From: Arsenophonus nasoniae DSM 15247
GTDB lineage: Bacteria > Pseudomonadota > Gammaproteobacteria > Enterobacterales > Enterobacteriaceae
Direction: 5' to 3'
DNA: 64,000 nucleotides
Assembly (NCBI RefSeq): GCF_000429565.1
Contig: NZ_AUCC01000002.1
Location: 37,288-101,287, forward strand
The notes below the pieces were generated by a model. That model was not told the origin of the DNA, did no database searches, and worked only from the letters and a program-made list of their open reading frames with translations. This document shows, piece after piece, positions 42,101 to 51,750 of the stretch. The first letter of the stretch is position 1; each line of letters opens with the position of its first letter. Position numbers and translations under genes: made by a program.

Positions 42101-42572
42101 TACCATAACGGATTTTGATCGTAAAGAAGTCATTATTCCCAATAAAGCATTTGTGACGGAACGTTTAATAAATTGGTCGTTATCAGATACTATAACCCGT
42201 ATTATTATCAAGCTAGGTGTTGCTTATGGTTCTGATCTTGATAAAGTCAAAGCGATTTTGTTACAGGCAGCGCAAAGTAACAATAAGATCATGTCGGATC
42301 CTGCTCCATTAGTATTTTTTACTGATTTTGGTGACAGTACCCTTAATCATGAATTACGTTTTTATGTTCGACAGATAGCGGATAGAAGTACAACATTGGA
42401 CGAAGTTAATCGAATGATTGATCGCCTATGTCGAGAACAAAATATCGATATTGCTTTTAATCAGTTAGAAGTTCACCTTCGTAATAACAAAGGTGATTCA
42501 GTGCAAGAAGTTGAACGTACTCTTGGCGCTGGAAAGAGAGAAAAGCACCATGATAAAAACAATCGAGACTAA
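39156..42572 (+). CDS. mscK: Mechanosensitive channel MscK (KefA)
   Basis: MscK is the large K+-dependent mechanosensitive channel that protects against osmotic downshock. I chose the ATG at 39156 (1138 residues; 1120 in E. coli); a GTG lies 12 bp upstream. An N-terminal signal is followed by a long periplasmic coiled-coil domain rich in Gln (to about residue 475), about eleven membrane helices, and the MscS-like C-terminus with LQWLAAALTFGLGFGLQEIFANF and FERPVRIGDTVTIG. The sequence from there to TTITDFDRKEVIIPNKAF is very close to E. coli MscK. The paralogue MscM (YjeP) is less similar by eye. Confidence 0.95.
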   Translation: MFSFSRRLQNRAYYQRLVSLLSLSCGLFFLFNATLVESATLTNITSRQTIQSELNALSNRSNLTAPETQALADYKKAIQFYDELAELEKQADLMQKRVIQAPKEARNALEKLAKIKREQQQSEQTKTEYQHLTLSQLESQLKNKLEVLQNQQENLANINSNLVALQTQPERAMNIMLENARRLQDIRYQLNNDFSSNEDIRPSLQRLLQIEQFYLQQQNKFQQHALEANTQLQDVLQKQRDYTATYIELIQSDIQYVQAAINNKRLNYSEETAKEAQRSTINSQEVEEYPIIKHEKAINKALSERLITVTQDSNQLVQKGIRVKSWLERAIQVESNLKEQITVLRGSLLLSRILFQKQINLPPNVLTKNPPTLIADLRLEQFDINQERDQLYQSSNYINKLADTISDSMVDKSKAMPLSKEVWRALELLIDIRRDLLDQLNVQLGNQISQAINLQLDQQQLLGVIDSLEQTLAQQIFWVNSNKPIDLTWLTSFPEAAKVEITSFNFKLSLISIFKGLINSSVVTIPLLLACLFFFWMNRKFKQRLKEINAEVRVFKKDNQLHTPIALILTLMMAFPGAFMALAVGYWFLKTGNPHGDFVWSFALQLALFWVLFRWCINILKPDSIAENHFLIAKKETSWLRQHLMKLMLPLIVLIYWSSYGVMYPLRLADDVIGQLIVLISLFLVFLFTLPFCRRIWQQKGGHLTRTIIITILAFSPLVLIGLMMVGYYYTTLRLSSRWIDSLYLLLLWYIIYHSCIRGLSIAARKLAYKRALERRHNMTREEQENEPITEPPMSIELISQQSLRLTSMVLFLIFIVAFYWIWSDFITIFSFLDGIQLWHTNVQNEVGHTLQAVTLADLILAMIIFIVALVLTRNLPGLLEVLVLSRLKLRQGSSYAITTMLTYIIIGIGTIIVLAMLGVTWNKLQWLAAALTFGLGFGLQEIFANFVSGIIILFERPVRIGDTVTIGNFSGTVSKIRIRATTITDFDRKEVIIPNKAFVTERLINWSLSDTITRIIIKLGVAYGSDLDKVKAILLQAAQSNNKIMSDPAPLVFFTDFGDSTLNHELRFYVRQIADRSTTLDEVNRMIDRLCREQNIDIAFNQLEVHLRNNKGDSVQEVERTLGAGKREKHHDKNNRD

Positions 42573-42605
42573 TAATGCTGCAGAATAATAATTGGATTAT
42601 TTATA

Positions 42606-42779
42606 TCAACGTTTTTTAGTTGCATTGGTAAGTGATGTGATGGCTTTTTTATTCTCATAATCTTTTTTCACAATATCGAGTGCTTTGAGTGCAGTAGTGG
42701 GTTCGATTTGATTAATTTCCAGAAGATAAATTAAATCAATGGCAACTTGGATTTCTAATGGTGCATTCTCTAAATTCAT
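42606..42779 (-). CDS. ybaM: YbaM/RsmS-type small protein
   Basis: This 57-residue protein is too short for most gene scans but is clearly homologous to E. coli YbaM (53 residues). It reads [20 protein letters not shown] at the start, then [24 protein letters not shown], and has a basic end ALTS-type tail ending KKR. In Pectobacterium the family member RsmS affects secondary metabolism and virulence; its function in most enterics is unknown. AGGT lies 8 nt before the ATG. It is in the E. coli position, between mscK and priC and on the priC strand, 22 bp after priC. Confidence 0.9.
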   Translation of the reverse strand: MNLENAPLEIQVAIDLIYLLEINQIEPTTALKALDIVKKDYENKKAITSLTNATKKR

Positions 42780-42801
42780 TAAATATTACCTATATTATTT
42801 T

Positions 42802-43350
42802 TTATTCGATACTTTGATTTTCATCGCGCTCAATTGCCCTTTCTATGCGTGAAAGAGCCTGACGGCATCTCACTAACCTCCCTGTTAATGCAGCTATTTC
42901 TTGTTGCAGTTTCTGGCAAGCAACGTATGACTGTTGTTTAACTAATTGTTGTTCTCTATCATTTATCATTGCTATTAGGCGACGTTCATAATCTTGATGT
43001 TGAACTAAACGCTCATAGCGATCGACGGTTTTTTCTTTTTGGCTATGTTGATTTTCTTGTTCTCTTAATGTTTGGGTTGCAGATTCTCGCGTTATTGCAC
43101 CAATTTGGGCAATAATTTTTTCTGTCAAGAAAGTAACCTGTTCTAAACGTGAAGTGATAACCGCATTTTTTAATTGACAAAAATGTTGCTTAATTTCAAA
43201 TAAACAATCGCTTAATTGATGGCTTTTTCGATAAAATAATTTTTGATCAAAACGTGATGTTATAAAAGCAGAGTGTGCAATAGGCTTTATTTGTTCTGAT
43301 AATGCTTCAATTTGCTCTTCAAGCGCGTTCAGTAACTTTTGTGTTTTCAT
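42802..43350 (-). CDS. priC: Primosomal replication protein PriC
   Basis: PriC helps reload DnaB helicase at stalled forks with gaps. I chose the ATG at 43350, giving 182 residues (175 in E. coli); the longer frame upstream is hydrophobic and non-homologous. The helical protein has ARFDQKLF-like text as TSRFDQKLFYRKSHQL near residue 30, RLVQHQDYERRLIAMINDRE in the middle and RLVRCRQALSRIERAIE at the end. It is less conserved than its neighbours, as usual for PriC. The Shine-Dalgarno is weak. Confidence 0.9.
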   Translation of the reverse strand: MKTQKLLNALEEQIEALSEQIKPIAHSAFITSRFDQKLFYRKSHQLSDCLFEIKQHFCQLKNAVITSRLEQVTFLTEKIIAQIGAITRESATQTLREQENQHSQKEKTVDRYERLVQHQDYERRLIAMINDREQQLVKQQSYVACQKLQQEIAALTGRLVRCRQALSRIERAIERDENQSIE

Positions 43351-43498
43351 ATAGTAAGCCATAATAATAAAAAAATATGTGATTGTGATTTGACTTATTA
43401 CAGTAAAAATGCGCATATTGGTAAGTAAGTTATTGCATTTTTATAGTACTTTTCATAGATTGTAGAGTTTGATTATTTTATCTATGATGATAATTATG

Positions 43499-44047
43499 AT
43501 GGTTAATGAAAAAAAAATACAATTTATAAAAGACAGTATTGAAACAATTCCTGATTATCCGATACCCGGTGTATTGTTTCGTGATATTACAACGCTATTG
43601 GATAATCCTGCCGCTTATCAGGCCACTATTGATCTACTTGTTGAACATTATAAAAATAAAGGTATCACTAAAATTGTTGGTACTGAAGCAAGAGGCTTCT
43701 TGTTTGGGGCGCCGGTTGCTTTGCGTTTAGGCGTAGGATTTGTGCCAGTCCGTAAAGAGGGAAAACTACCGCGAGCCACTTTACGGCAAAATTATGAGCT
43801 AGAATATGGTAGCGATACCCTAGAGATCCATAAAGAAAGTATTTCAGCTAAAGACAATGTATTAGTTGTTGATGATTTACTCGCTACAGGTGGTACGATT
43901 GAGGCAACAGTACGCTTGATCCGGCAGCTTGGAGGTAAAGTGAATGAAGCGGCATTTATTATCTGTTTGCCTGATTTAGGCGGTATCGAACGTTTAAAAA
44001 AACAAGGGGTCAATTGTTTTAATTTGGTTGAATTCCCAGGACATTAA
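43499..44047 (+). CDS. apt: Adenine phosphoribosyltransferase
   Basis: Apt salvages adenine with PRPP to give AMP. The PRPP-binding motif [16 protein letters not shown] lies near residue 120, and [26 protein letters not shown] precedes it. I prefer the ATG at 43499 (182 residues; 183 in E. coli); 43496 is an equally placed ATG, and further upstream Met codons add only hydrophobic residues. No clear Shine-Dalgarno is seen, so the start is uncertain by a few codons. It is divergent from priC and ahead of dnaX, as in enterics. Confidence 0.95.
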   Translation: MVNEKKIQFIKDSIETIPDYPIPGVLFRDITTLLDNPAAYQATIDLLVEHYKNKGITKIVGTEARGFLFGAPVALRLGVGFVPVRKEGKLPRATLRQNYELEYGSDTLEIHKESISAKDNVLVVDDLLATGGTIEATVRLIRQLGGKVNEAAFIICLPDLGGIERLKKQGVNCFNLVEFPGH

Positions 44048-44135
44048 TGAGCAAAATTTTCTAGCGAAATGGGCTGACTAGGCGAACAGCGCTATGTTGG
44101 TTAACAAACTATATACTTAACGTCTAATAGGAATC

Positions 44136-46115
44136 ATGAGCTACCAGGTACTTGCCCGTAAATGGCGCCCACAAACATTTACCGATGTAGTTGGGCAACA
44201 ACACGTTTTGACCGCGCTGGCAAATGGTTTGCAACAGCAGCGGCTTCATCATGCTTACCTATTTTCTGGTACCCGCGGGGTTGGAAAAACGACCATTGCG
44301 CGACTTTTTGCGAAAGGCCTTAACTGTGAGGTAGGGATAAGCCAGAATCCTTGTGGTCAGTGTGTTAACTGTCTTGAGATAGCGCATGGGCGATTTGTTG
44401 ATTTGATTGAAATTGATGCCGCTTCGCGCACTAAAGTTGAGGATACCCGCGAGCTGCTAGATAATGTCCAGTATGCACCAGCGCGTGGTCGATTTAAAGT
44501 CTACTTAATCGACGAAGTTCATATGCTTTCTCGTCATAGCTTCAATGCTTTGCTCAAGACACTAGAAGAGCCGCCAGAACATGTAAAATTTCTCTTAGCA
44601 ACGACCGATCCACAGAAATTACCGATAACGGTTTTATCACGTTGCCTTCAATTTCATTTAAGAACACTGGATATTGACCAAATTAGTAGTCAACTTGAAC
44701 GCATTTTAGCGGCCGAGCAAATATCGAGTGATAAACGAGCCCGCCAATTAATCGCCAGAGCGGCCGAAGGTAGTTTACGTGATGCATTAAGTTTGACTGA
44801 TCAAGCGATTGCTATGGGGCAAGGGAAGGTATTGGCTGATTCAGTTAGTCAAATGCTAGGAATATTGAATGATGAACAGCCCCTAGCTATCATTGAAGCG
44901 ATTGTACATGCCGATGGTCAAAAAATGATGGCTTTAGTCGAAGATATTGCTTTGCGAGGCAGTGACTGGGAAAACGTTTTGATTGAAATGTTATCATTAA
45001 TTCATCGCATTGCGATGATCCAGCTTTTACCTGTGGAGATGCAAGATACTGCTTCGCCGATTGATGAGCGTTTATGTTTACTTGCGCGCTTAATTACGCC
45101 AACGGATTTACAGCTCTATTATCAAACCTTATTAGTCGGACGTAAAGAGCTTCCCTATGCGCCAGAAAGGCGAATGGGGGTTGAAATGACGTTATTACGT
45201 GCATTAGCATTTCATCCTAAGTGTATTAATGATACTGAAGTTTCATTGGTATCGTCGCCAAATAGAATTGAATCAGTTACCCTAGGCAATGATATTGATA
45301 GTCATACTAATGTCTCCTCTAATATAAAAGATAAAAAAAAAGTCATTGATAAAGCGATAAGTCCATCAGATGAAAAATTAATTAATACGCCTACCTTGCA
45401 ATTGCTAAAAGCAAAAGCGTCACTAAAAAAAGAGCAAGAGAAAACACCGCTAAAAAAGCCTGACACAGCATCGTCGAAGACGAAAACGCCGTCGGCGATG
45501 TCGGCGCTAGAACGATTAGCAACGGTTTCTACGCAGCATCAGCAATCTGTTGCAAATCAGCCGAAGCAGGTTAAGAAAGATGAAAAAAATCAAAAAGATA
45601 AATCTTATCAGTGGCGCCCGCAAAATATTTCTGAGCAAAAAATAGAGCGAGTAACAACGCCCGGCAATATTAAACAAGCATTGGAATATGAAAGAACACC
45701 GGAACTTGCCAATAAAATTGCGCTTGAAGCCCAAGCGCGTGACCACTGGTCGGCTGAAATTTCTCAGTTAAAAGTGCCAAAATTGATAGAACAACTTGCG
45801 TTGAATGCTTATAAGGAATCGTTAAATGAAACGGAAATGTGTTTACACTTACGATCAACGCAACGGCATTTGAATACTGAGCCTGCGCATAAAGCATTAA
45901 CAAAAGCCTTATGTGAGTTATATGGCCAGCCGATAAAACTGGTTATCATCGAAGATGATAATCCGGCCGTCAAGACACCCTTGGAATGGCGGCAGGTAAT
46001 TTATGAAGAGATGCTAGCACAGGCTCGTCAATCCATTATTGTGGATAAAACCATTCAGACTTTGCGCACGCTGTTTGATGCACAGTTAGATGAAGAAAGT
46101 ATTCGGCCTGTGTAG
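44136..46115 (+). CDS. dnaX: DNA polymerase III subunits tau and gamma
   Basis: DnaX is the clamp-loader ATPase. Full-length tau (659 residues; 643 in E. coli) also bridges polymerases and helicase. Walker A GTRGVGKTTIARLFAKGLN is near residue 45, the zinc cysteines are in CEVGISQNPCGQCVNC, and the SRC motif is in VLSRCLQF. After residue 365 comes a low-complexity Lys/Ser linker, then the tau-specific C-terminus. In that linker A-AAA-AAG (45452-45458) with a 10-bp stem downstream can shift ribosomes -1, ending after Ala at TGA 45461-45463 and giving a gamma-like product of about 442 residues. An A9 tract lies upstream. Operon: dnaX-ybaB-recR. Confidence 0.97.
   Translation: MSYQVLARKWRPQTFTDVVGQQHVLTALANGLQQQRLHHAYLFSGTRGVGKTTIARLFAKGLNCEVGISQNPCGQCVNCLEIAHGRFVDLIEIDAASRTKVEDTRELLDNVQYAPARGRFKVYLIDEVHMLSRHSFNALLKTLEEPPEHVKFLLATTDPQKLPITVLSRCLQFHLRTLDIDQISSQLERILAAEQISSDKRARQLIARAAEGSLRDALSLTDQAIAMGQGKVLADSVSQMLGILNDEQPLAIIEAIVHADGQKMMALVEDIALRGSDWENVLIEMLSLIHRIAMIQLLPVEMQDTASPIDERLCLLARLITPTDLQLYYQTLLVGRKELPYAPERRMGVEMTLLRALAFHPKCINDTEVSLVSSPNRIESVTLGNDIDSHTNVSSNIKDKKKVIDKAISPSDEKLINTPTLQLLKAKASLKKEQEKTPLKKPDTASSKTKTPSAMSALERLATVSTQHQQSVANQPKQVKKDEKNQKDKSYQWRPQNISEQKIERVTTPGNIKQALEYERTPELANKIALEAQARDHWSAEISQLKVPKLIEQLALNAYKESLNETEMCLHLRSTQRHLNTEPAHKALTKALCELYGQPIKLVIIEDDNPAVKTPLEWRQVIYEEMLAQARQSIIVDKTIQTLRTLFDAQLDEESIRPV
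45333..45341 (+). other. A9 tract in dnaX (codons 400-402)
   Basis: Nine A residues encode Lys-Lys-Lys in the DnaX linker. Loss or gain of one A in the transcript would reach a stop within a few codons (TGA after S-H with one extra A; TAA after six further codons with one fewer), giving gamma-like proteins of about 405-408 residues. Confidence 0.6.
45452..45501 (+). promoter_or_regulatory. dnaX programmed -1 frameshift signal
   Basis: The slippery heptamer A-AAA-AAG is in the same phase as in E. coli dnaX (codons CTA AAA AAG). After a 9-nt spacer, GCATCGTCGA (45468-45477) pairs with TCGGCGATGT (45492-45501), ten pairs including two G-U. The -1 frame reads GCC TGA, ending gamma. An internal Shine-Dalgarno stimulator is not clear. 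Confidence 0.85.
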
Positions 46116-46190
46116 TCGAATACATACCGTTAAGTACAATGTTGCAAGGTTAAAGTATATCTTGGTAACAGATCAGAAAGAGAGAATATT

Positions 46191-46520
46191 ATGTTTGGTA
46201 AAGGTGGGCTGGGTAACCTGATGAAACAGGCTCAGCAAATGCAAGAAAAGATGCAGAAAGTACAAGAAGAGATTGCTAACATGGAGGTTACCGGCGAATC
46301 TGGTGCAGGTCTTGTTAAAGTAACCATTAATGGTGCGCATAATTGCCGTCGGGTTGAAATCGATCCTAGTTTGATGGCAGATGATAAAGATATGCTAGAA
46401 GATCTTATTGCGGCCGCATTTAATGATGCTGCGCGTCGTATAGAAGAAGCACAAAAAGAAAAAATGGCTAATGCATCTAATGGCATGCAATTACCTCCAG
46501 GCTTTAAGATGCCATTTTGA
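46191..46520 (+). CDS. ybaB: Nucleoid-associated protein YbaB
   Basis: This is a YbaB/EbfC-family DNA-binding dimer, 109 residues like E. coli YbaB. It begins [30 protein letters not shown], shown by outline, followed by the beta-hairpin core [24 protein letters not shown]. It lies 75 bp after dnaX and overlaps the recR start (TGATG), an arrangement conserved in many bacteria and consistent with a shared role in recombination. Confidence 0.96.
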   Translation: MFGKGGLGNLMKQAQQMQEKMQKVQEEIANMEVTGESGAGLVKVTINGAHNCRRVEIDPSLMADDKDMLEDLIAAAFNDAARRIEEAQKEKMANASNGMQLPPGFKMPF

Positions 46521-47125
46521 TGCAAACGAGCCCACTTCTTGAATCTTTAATGGAAGCGTTACGCTGTTTGCCTGGTGTAGGACCAAAATCGGCGCAACGT
46601 ATGGCTTTTCATCTTTTGCAACGTGATCGTAGTGGTGGCATGCAATTGGCTCAGGCGTTGACACGTGCAATGTCTGAGATAGGTCATTGTCAGGGTTGTC
46701 GAACATTTACTGAAAAAGATCACTGTTCAATTTGTACTAACCCGAGACGTCAACAATCGGGCCAAATATGTGTGGTTGAAAGCCCGGCCGATATTTATGC
46801 CATAGAACAAACGGGGCAGTTTGTCGGACGTTATTTTGTTTTGATGGGCCATTTGTCGCCATTAGATGGTATTGGGCCTAAGGATATTGGCCTTGATAGC
46901 TTAGCCGATAAATTAGCGACTGAGACGGTATCAGAAGTGATCTTGGCTACCAACCCAACAATTGAAGGGGAAGCGACTGCTAACTATATAGCTGGCATAT
47001 GTGCTCAATATCAGGTCATGGCCAGTCGTATTGCTCATGGTATTCCGGTTGGCGGTGAGCTTGAAATGGTTGACGGAACAACGTTATCACATTCAATCAT
47101 TGGCCGTCAGAAAATTAATTATTGA
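46520..47125 (+). CDS. recR: Recombination mediator RecR
   Basis: RecR works with RecO (and RecF) to load RecA at gaps. I chose the ATG at 46520 (201 residues, the E. coli length); it shares one base with the ybaB stop codon. It has an N-terminal HhH segment [17 protein letters not shown], a four-cysteine zinc finger [16 protein letters not shown] near residue 57, and a Toprim domain with [17 protein letters not shown] and the conserved [14 protein letters not shown] near the end. It is the last gene of dnaX-ybaB-recR. Confidence 0.97.
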   Translation: MQTSPLLESLMEALRCLPGVGPKSAQRMAFHLLQRDRSGGMQLAQALTRAMSEIGHCQGCRTFTEKDHCSICTNPRRQQSGQICVVESPADIYAIEQTGQFVGRYFVLMGHLSPLDGIGPKDIGLDSLADKLATETVSEVILATNPTIEGEATANYIAGICAQYQVMASRIAHGIPVGGELEMVDGTTLSHSIIGRQKINY

Positions 47126-47233
47126 TAATATAAATGTAATATAAATAAACCTATGCAGAGGTTAAAAACTCTGCTTATTTTTTATGAAAAAGTTAACTAT
47201 ATCGGCTGTCAACACTCTTTTGACAAAGGTGAG

Positions 47234-47262
47234 CTTGAAATTTTCAATTTATATCCCCATCT
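47234..47262 (+). promoter_or_regulatory. Sigma-32 heat-shock promoter of htpG
   Basis: CTTGAAA (47234-47240) and CCCCATCT (47255-47262) are separated by 14 bp, a near-consensus sigma-32 promoter about 55 bp upstream of the htpG ATG. Confidence 0.8.
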
Positions 47263-47315
47263 GAGTTTCATAACCATTCAACCCAATAAAATTATTCTAA
47301 AATTGAGGCTATTTA

Positions 47316-49191
47316 ATGAGTATGAAAGGACAAGAAACTCGTGGATTTCAATCAGAAGTAAAACAGTTATTACAATTGATGATCCATTCTCTTTATTCCA
47401 ATAAAGAAATTTTTCTTCGCGAACTGATTTCAAACGCATCTGATGCAGCGGATAAATTACGTTTTAAAGCACTTTCACAATCAGATCTTTATGAAAATGA
47501 TGGTGACTTAAGAGTTAGAATTGCTGTTGATAAAGACAAAAAAACCTTAACCATTAGTGATAACGGTATTGGCATGACGCGCGAAGAGGTTATTGATAAT
47601 TTAGGAACTATTGCTAAATCTGGTACCAAGGCTTTTTTACAGTCTTTAGGTAACGAACAAGCGAAAGATAGTCCATTAATCGGTCAGTTTGGTGTTGGTT
47701 TCTATTCAAGCTTTTATTGTTGCCGATAAAGTGACCGTACGTACTCGAGCAGCGGGCATGGCTGCTGATAAAGGAGTTTTCTGGCAATCTCAGGGTGAGG
47801 GTGACTATACCGTTGCTGATATTGAAAAAGCAGAGCGTGGTACTGAAATTACCTTGCATTTACGTGAAGACCAAACGGAATTCTTAGATAACTGGCGTTT
47901 ACGTTCGGTAATCAGCAAATATTCAGATCATATTGCTCTGCCAGTGGAAATTGAAGCCAAGAACGAAGAAGATGATACGGTCATTTGGGAAAAGATTAAC
48001 AAAGCCCAGGCACTATGGACACGTAACAAAAATGATATTACGGCTGAAGAATATAAAGAATTTTATAAGCATGTTTTCCATGATTATGCGGATCCTTTAA
48101 TATGGAGTCATAATCGGGTAGAGGGTAAGCAAGAGTATACCAGCCTACTTTATATACCAACTAAAGCGCCTTTCGATTTGTGGAATCGTGATAATAAACA
48201 TGGTTTAAAGCTTTATGTTCACCGTGTTTTTATCATGGATGAAGCTGAACAGTTTATGCCAAATTACTTACGTTTCGTACGTGGGTTAGTTGACTCTAAT
48301 GACTTACCATTAAATGTTTCACGAGAAATTTTACAAGATAGTGATATTACTCGTAGTTTACGTAGTGCATTAACCAAACGTGCATTGCAGATGTTGGAAA
48401 AATTGGCCAAAAGTGAACCTGAACAGTATCAACAATTCTGGCAGGAATTTGGATTAGTGCTGAAAGAGGGTCCTGCGGAAGATACAACCAATAAAGAAGG
48501 CATTACTAAACTATTACGTTTTGCATCAACACATAATGAGAGTAATTTACAGAATGTTTCTCTCGAAGATTATGTTAGTCGAATGATTGAGGGGCAGGAA
48601 AAAATTTATTACATTACCGCAGATAGTTATGCTGCGGCGAAAAACAGCCCACATTTAGAACTATTCCGTAAAAAAGGTATTGAGGTTTTATTATTATCTG
48701 ATCGGATTGATGAGTGGATGATGAATTATTTGCCAGAATTTGAAGGTAAATCTTTTCAATCTGTTAGTAAGACAGATGAGTCACTGGAAAAACTGGCTGA
48801 TGAAGATAAGAAAGAGCAAGAAGAGACAGATAAAAAACTGGAGCCTTTTGTTGAGCGGGTGAAAAAATTATTAGGCGAACGGGTGAAGGAGGTGAAGTTA
48901 ACACATCGTTTAACTGACACGCCGGCAATCGTGACGACCGATGCGAATGATATGAGTACCCAGATGGCAAAACTTTTTGCTGCGGTGGGTCAATCAGCGC
49001 CGGAAATAAAATATAATTTTGAACTTAATCCTGAGCATTCACTAGTTAAAAAAGTGACAGAACTAACAGATGATGGCTTATTTTCTGAGTGGATAGAAGT
49101 ATTATTAGATCAGGCGTTGTTCGTTGAACAAGGTAGCCTAGAAGATCCTAATCAATTTATTCGTCGTATTAATAAGTTACTTTTGGGCTAA
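47316..49191 (+). pseudogene. htpG: Hsp90 chaperone HtpG, frameshifted
   Basis: HtpG is the cytosolic bacterial Hsp90. The first frame codes the N-terminal ATPase with [22 protein letters not shown] and GTIAKSGT, then breaks inside the lid motif [11 protein letters not shown]. The remainder continues in another frame ([20 protein letters not shown] ...) to a normal C-terminus. Removing one T from TTTT at 47712-47715 gives exactly 624 residues, the E. coli length. The upstream piece of 137 residues cannot complete the ATP site. All downstream sequence looks under selection, so the lesion is very recent or is a base-call error. The sigma-32 promoter is intact. Confidence 0.88.
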
Positions 49192-49219
49192 AATTTATTT
49201 AATTAACCAGGTTGTTCAT

Positions 49220-49261
49220 AAAACCACGTTTTAGTAATTTTAAGACGTGGTTTGTTTTTTT
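49220..49261 (+). terminator. htpG terminator
   Basis: The stem AAAACCACGT / ACGTGGTTT is followed by G and a run of T, 29 bp after the htpG stop. Confidence 0.85.
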
Positions 49262-49362
49262 AACGAAAATAATTTGATTATTCAATGGTTATCTGTTTTC
49301 TTGAGTTATGTATATGCCTAATGATAAGGTAACTTTTCTTTCAAATTATAAAAATGAAATAG

Positions 49363-50022
<660 letters not shown>

Positions 50023-50038
50023 TTGTTAGTTGGTAAAG

Positions 50039-50067
50039 TAGGCATCCAATTTGGATGCCTATTTTTT
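50039..50067 (+). terminator. adk terminator
   Basis: TAGGCATCC / GGATGCCTA, a perfect 9-bp stem, is followed by TTTTTT, 16 bp after the adk stop. Confidence 0.92.
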
Positions 50068-50158
50068 ATTTATTGCTAATTAGTAGAAGTAAAAATATTC
50101 AAAAAGTTATGATAAGGTTATTAATAGTTAGCGTTAAATAAAAATGGAGCCAATTGGC

Positions 50159-51121
50159 ATGAGTATCAAGAAGTATGGTGTTTTATTAGTTAACTTAGGG
50201 ACGCCTGATGCACCGACGCCAGCGGCGGTGAAACGTTTTTTGGCAGAATTTCTTAGTGATGTAAGAGTTATTGATATTTCAAGGATAATTTGGAAACCGC
50301 TATTACATTTAGTGATTTTACCATTACGCTCACCAAAAGTTGCTAAATTATATCGGTCAATTTGGACAGAAGCCGGCTCTCCATTGCTAAGTTATAGTTT
50401 GCAACAGCAGGCTGCACTGGCAAAACAACTTCCCACTATTCCTGTAGAATTAGGTATGAGTTATGGTTCACCTTCTATTGCAGATGCGATTGATAAACTA
50501 TTAATTCAGCAGGTTGAAAATATTATTGTATTGCCGCTTTATCCACAATATTCTTGTTCAACCACAGCGGCAGTGTTTGATGCGATTTGTCGAGCGTTAA
50601 AAAAATATCGAACCATACCCGGGCTTCACTTTATTCGTAGTTATGCTAATCACCCTTATTATATTGAGGCATTAAAAAAGTCGGTTGAGTTAAGTTTTGC
50701 ACAATATGGTAAACCTGATCGATTATTACTTTCTTATCATGGTATCCCTCAACGTTACGCAGAGACAGGTGATATTTATCCGCAACAATGTGAGCTAACA
50801 ACCCGTTTATTTAGTGAATTAATTAATTTTCCCGCTGATAAAATCATTATGACTTATCAGTCACGCTTTGGGCGTGAACCCTGGCTTACACCTTATACAG
50901 ACGTTACCTTAGCAAGCTTAGCAAAGAGTGGAGTTAAGCATGTTCAGCTGTTATGTCCGGGTTTTTCGGTGGATTGTCTGGAAACCCTAGAGGAGATTGC
51001 GGTGCAGAATAAAGAATTATTTTATGCCGCTGGTGGTGAAAAGTATCAGTATATACCTGCACTTAATGACTCAGAAAATCATATTCTGTTAATGACCGAA
51101 TTAATCAGAGATAGTCTATAG
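50159..51121 (+). CDS. hemH: Ferrochelatase
   Basis: HemH inserts Fe2+ into protoporphyrin IX, the last step of haem B synthesis, supplying CyoB/CyoE among others. I chose the ATG at 50159, with GGAG 9 nt upstream, giving 320 residues, as in E. coli. Conserved elements are [23 protein letters not shown] at the N-terminus, the catalytic His segment [12 protein letters not shown] near residue 190, [14 protein letters not shown] and [15 protein letters not shown]. It has no membrane segment. Confidence 0.97.
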   Translation: MSIKKYGVLLVNLGTPDAPTPAAVKRFLAEFLSDVRVIDISRIIWKPLLHLVILPLRSPKVAKLYRSIWTEAGSPLLSYSLQQQAALAKQLPTIPVELGMSYGSPSIADAIDKLLIQQVENIIVLPLYPQYSCSTTAAVFDAICRALKKYRTIPGLHFIRSYANHPYYIEALKKSVELSFAQYGKPDRLLLSYHGIPQRYAETGDIYPQQCELTTRLFSELINFPADKIIMTYQSRFGREPWLTPYTDVTLASLAKSGVKHVQLLCPGFSVDCLETLEEIAVQNKELFYAAGGEKYQYIPALNDSENHILLMTELIRDSL

Positions 51122-51750
51122 CATGGTTTATCAATTTTAAATAAAATTTATTTTTGTTAAAACTCACTAAATAAGCATGTTATGTTTAATTAATATAAAA
51201 CTAAAATAATTTCTAACCCTTTTATGTCAGTAATAAAATTAAGATTAGTGATTATTTGAATGGAATTTTAGCTAAAATTAAAAGTTCTTATAGTGATTAT
51301 AGCACTATCATAAATTTGAAATTTTTCTGTAATTGCTTGTTTATAATCGTTAGTTTTATCTAATAATTGTAAAATTATATATTTAAACTGGTAATATGGA
51401 TTATTATTATTGTATAAAAGAGTAAATGAGTTTTTATGATATTTAGATTATTTAAATAGTATTTTATTATTTATTCTTATTTTTTAGAAAGATTAATATT
51501 TTATTGGGTTTTTCTAGATAATTTATGGCAATTTACTGGTTTTAAATATCATTGTTGTAAAAATGAGAATATTGTTGATAAATGTGAGCTGTATGTTTTA
51601 TTAAGGTTGGAAATGCAGAATTTTATGACTAAACTTTTCTTGATTAATGAGTATTATTTGATTATTCAGCTATTCAAGTTTGCATAAGATAGAGATAGGT
51701 GAATATTTGTGATTAATTGTTAACAACATGACAGTTAGAAACTATACACT
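51122..51750. other. hemH-wzz gap, no gene seen
   Basis: This is 629 bp of very AT-rich DNA without a credible open frame on either strand. In E. coli aes follows hemH; no trace of it is recognisable. It must contain the promoter for the wzz-like gene. Confidence 0.5.

Noticed and set aside
41864..42211. Antisense open frame of 115 codons within mscK
   Set aside because: It is a mirror of the strongly coding sense frame, without ribosome-binding site or similarity.
42802..43416. Longer priC start with a hydrophobic N-terminal extension
   Set aside because: The extension has no counterpart in PriC, which is cytosolic; the ATG at 43350 fits family length.
47153..47404. Open frame of 83 codons ahead of and overlapping htpG
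   Set aside because: It overlaps the htpG start region and its sigma-32 promoter in another frame and has no recognisable similarity.
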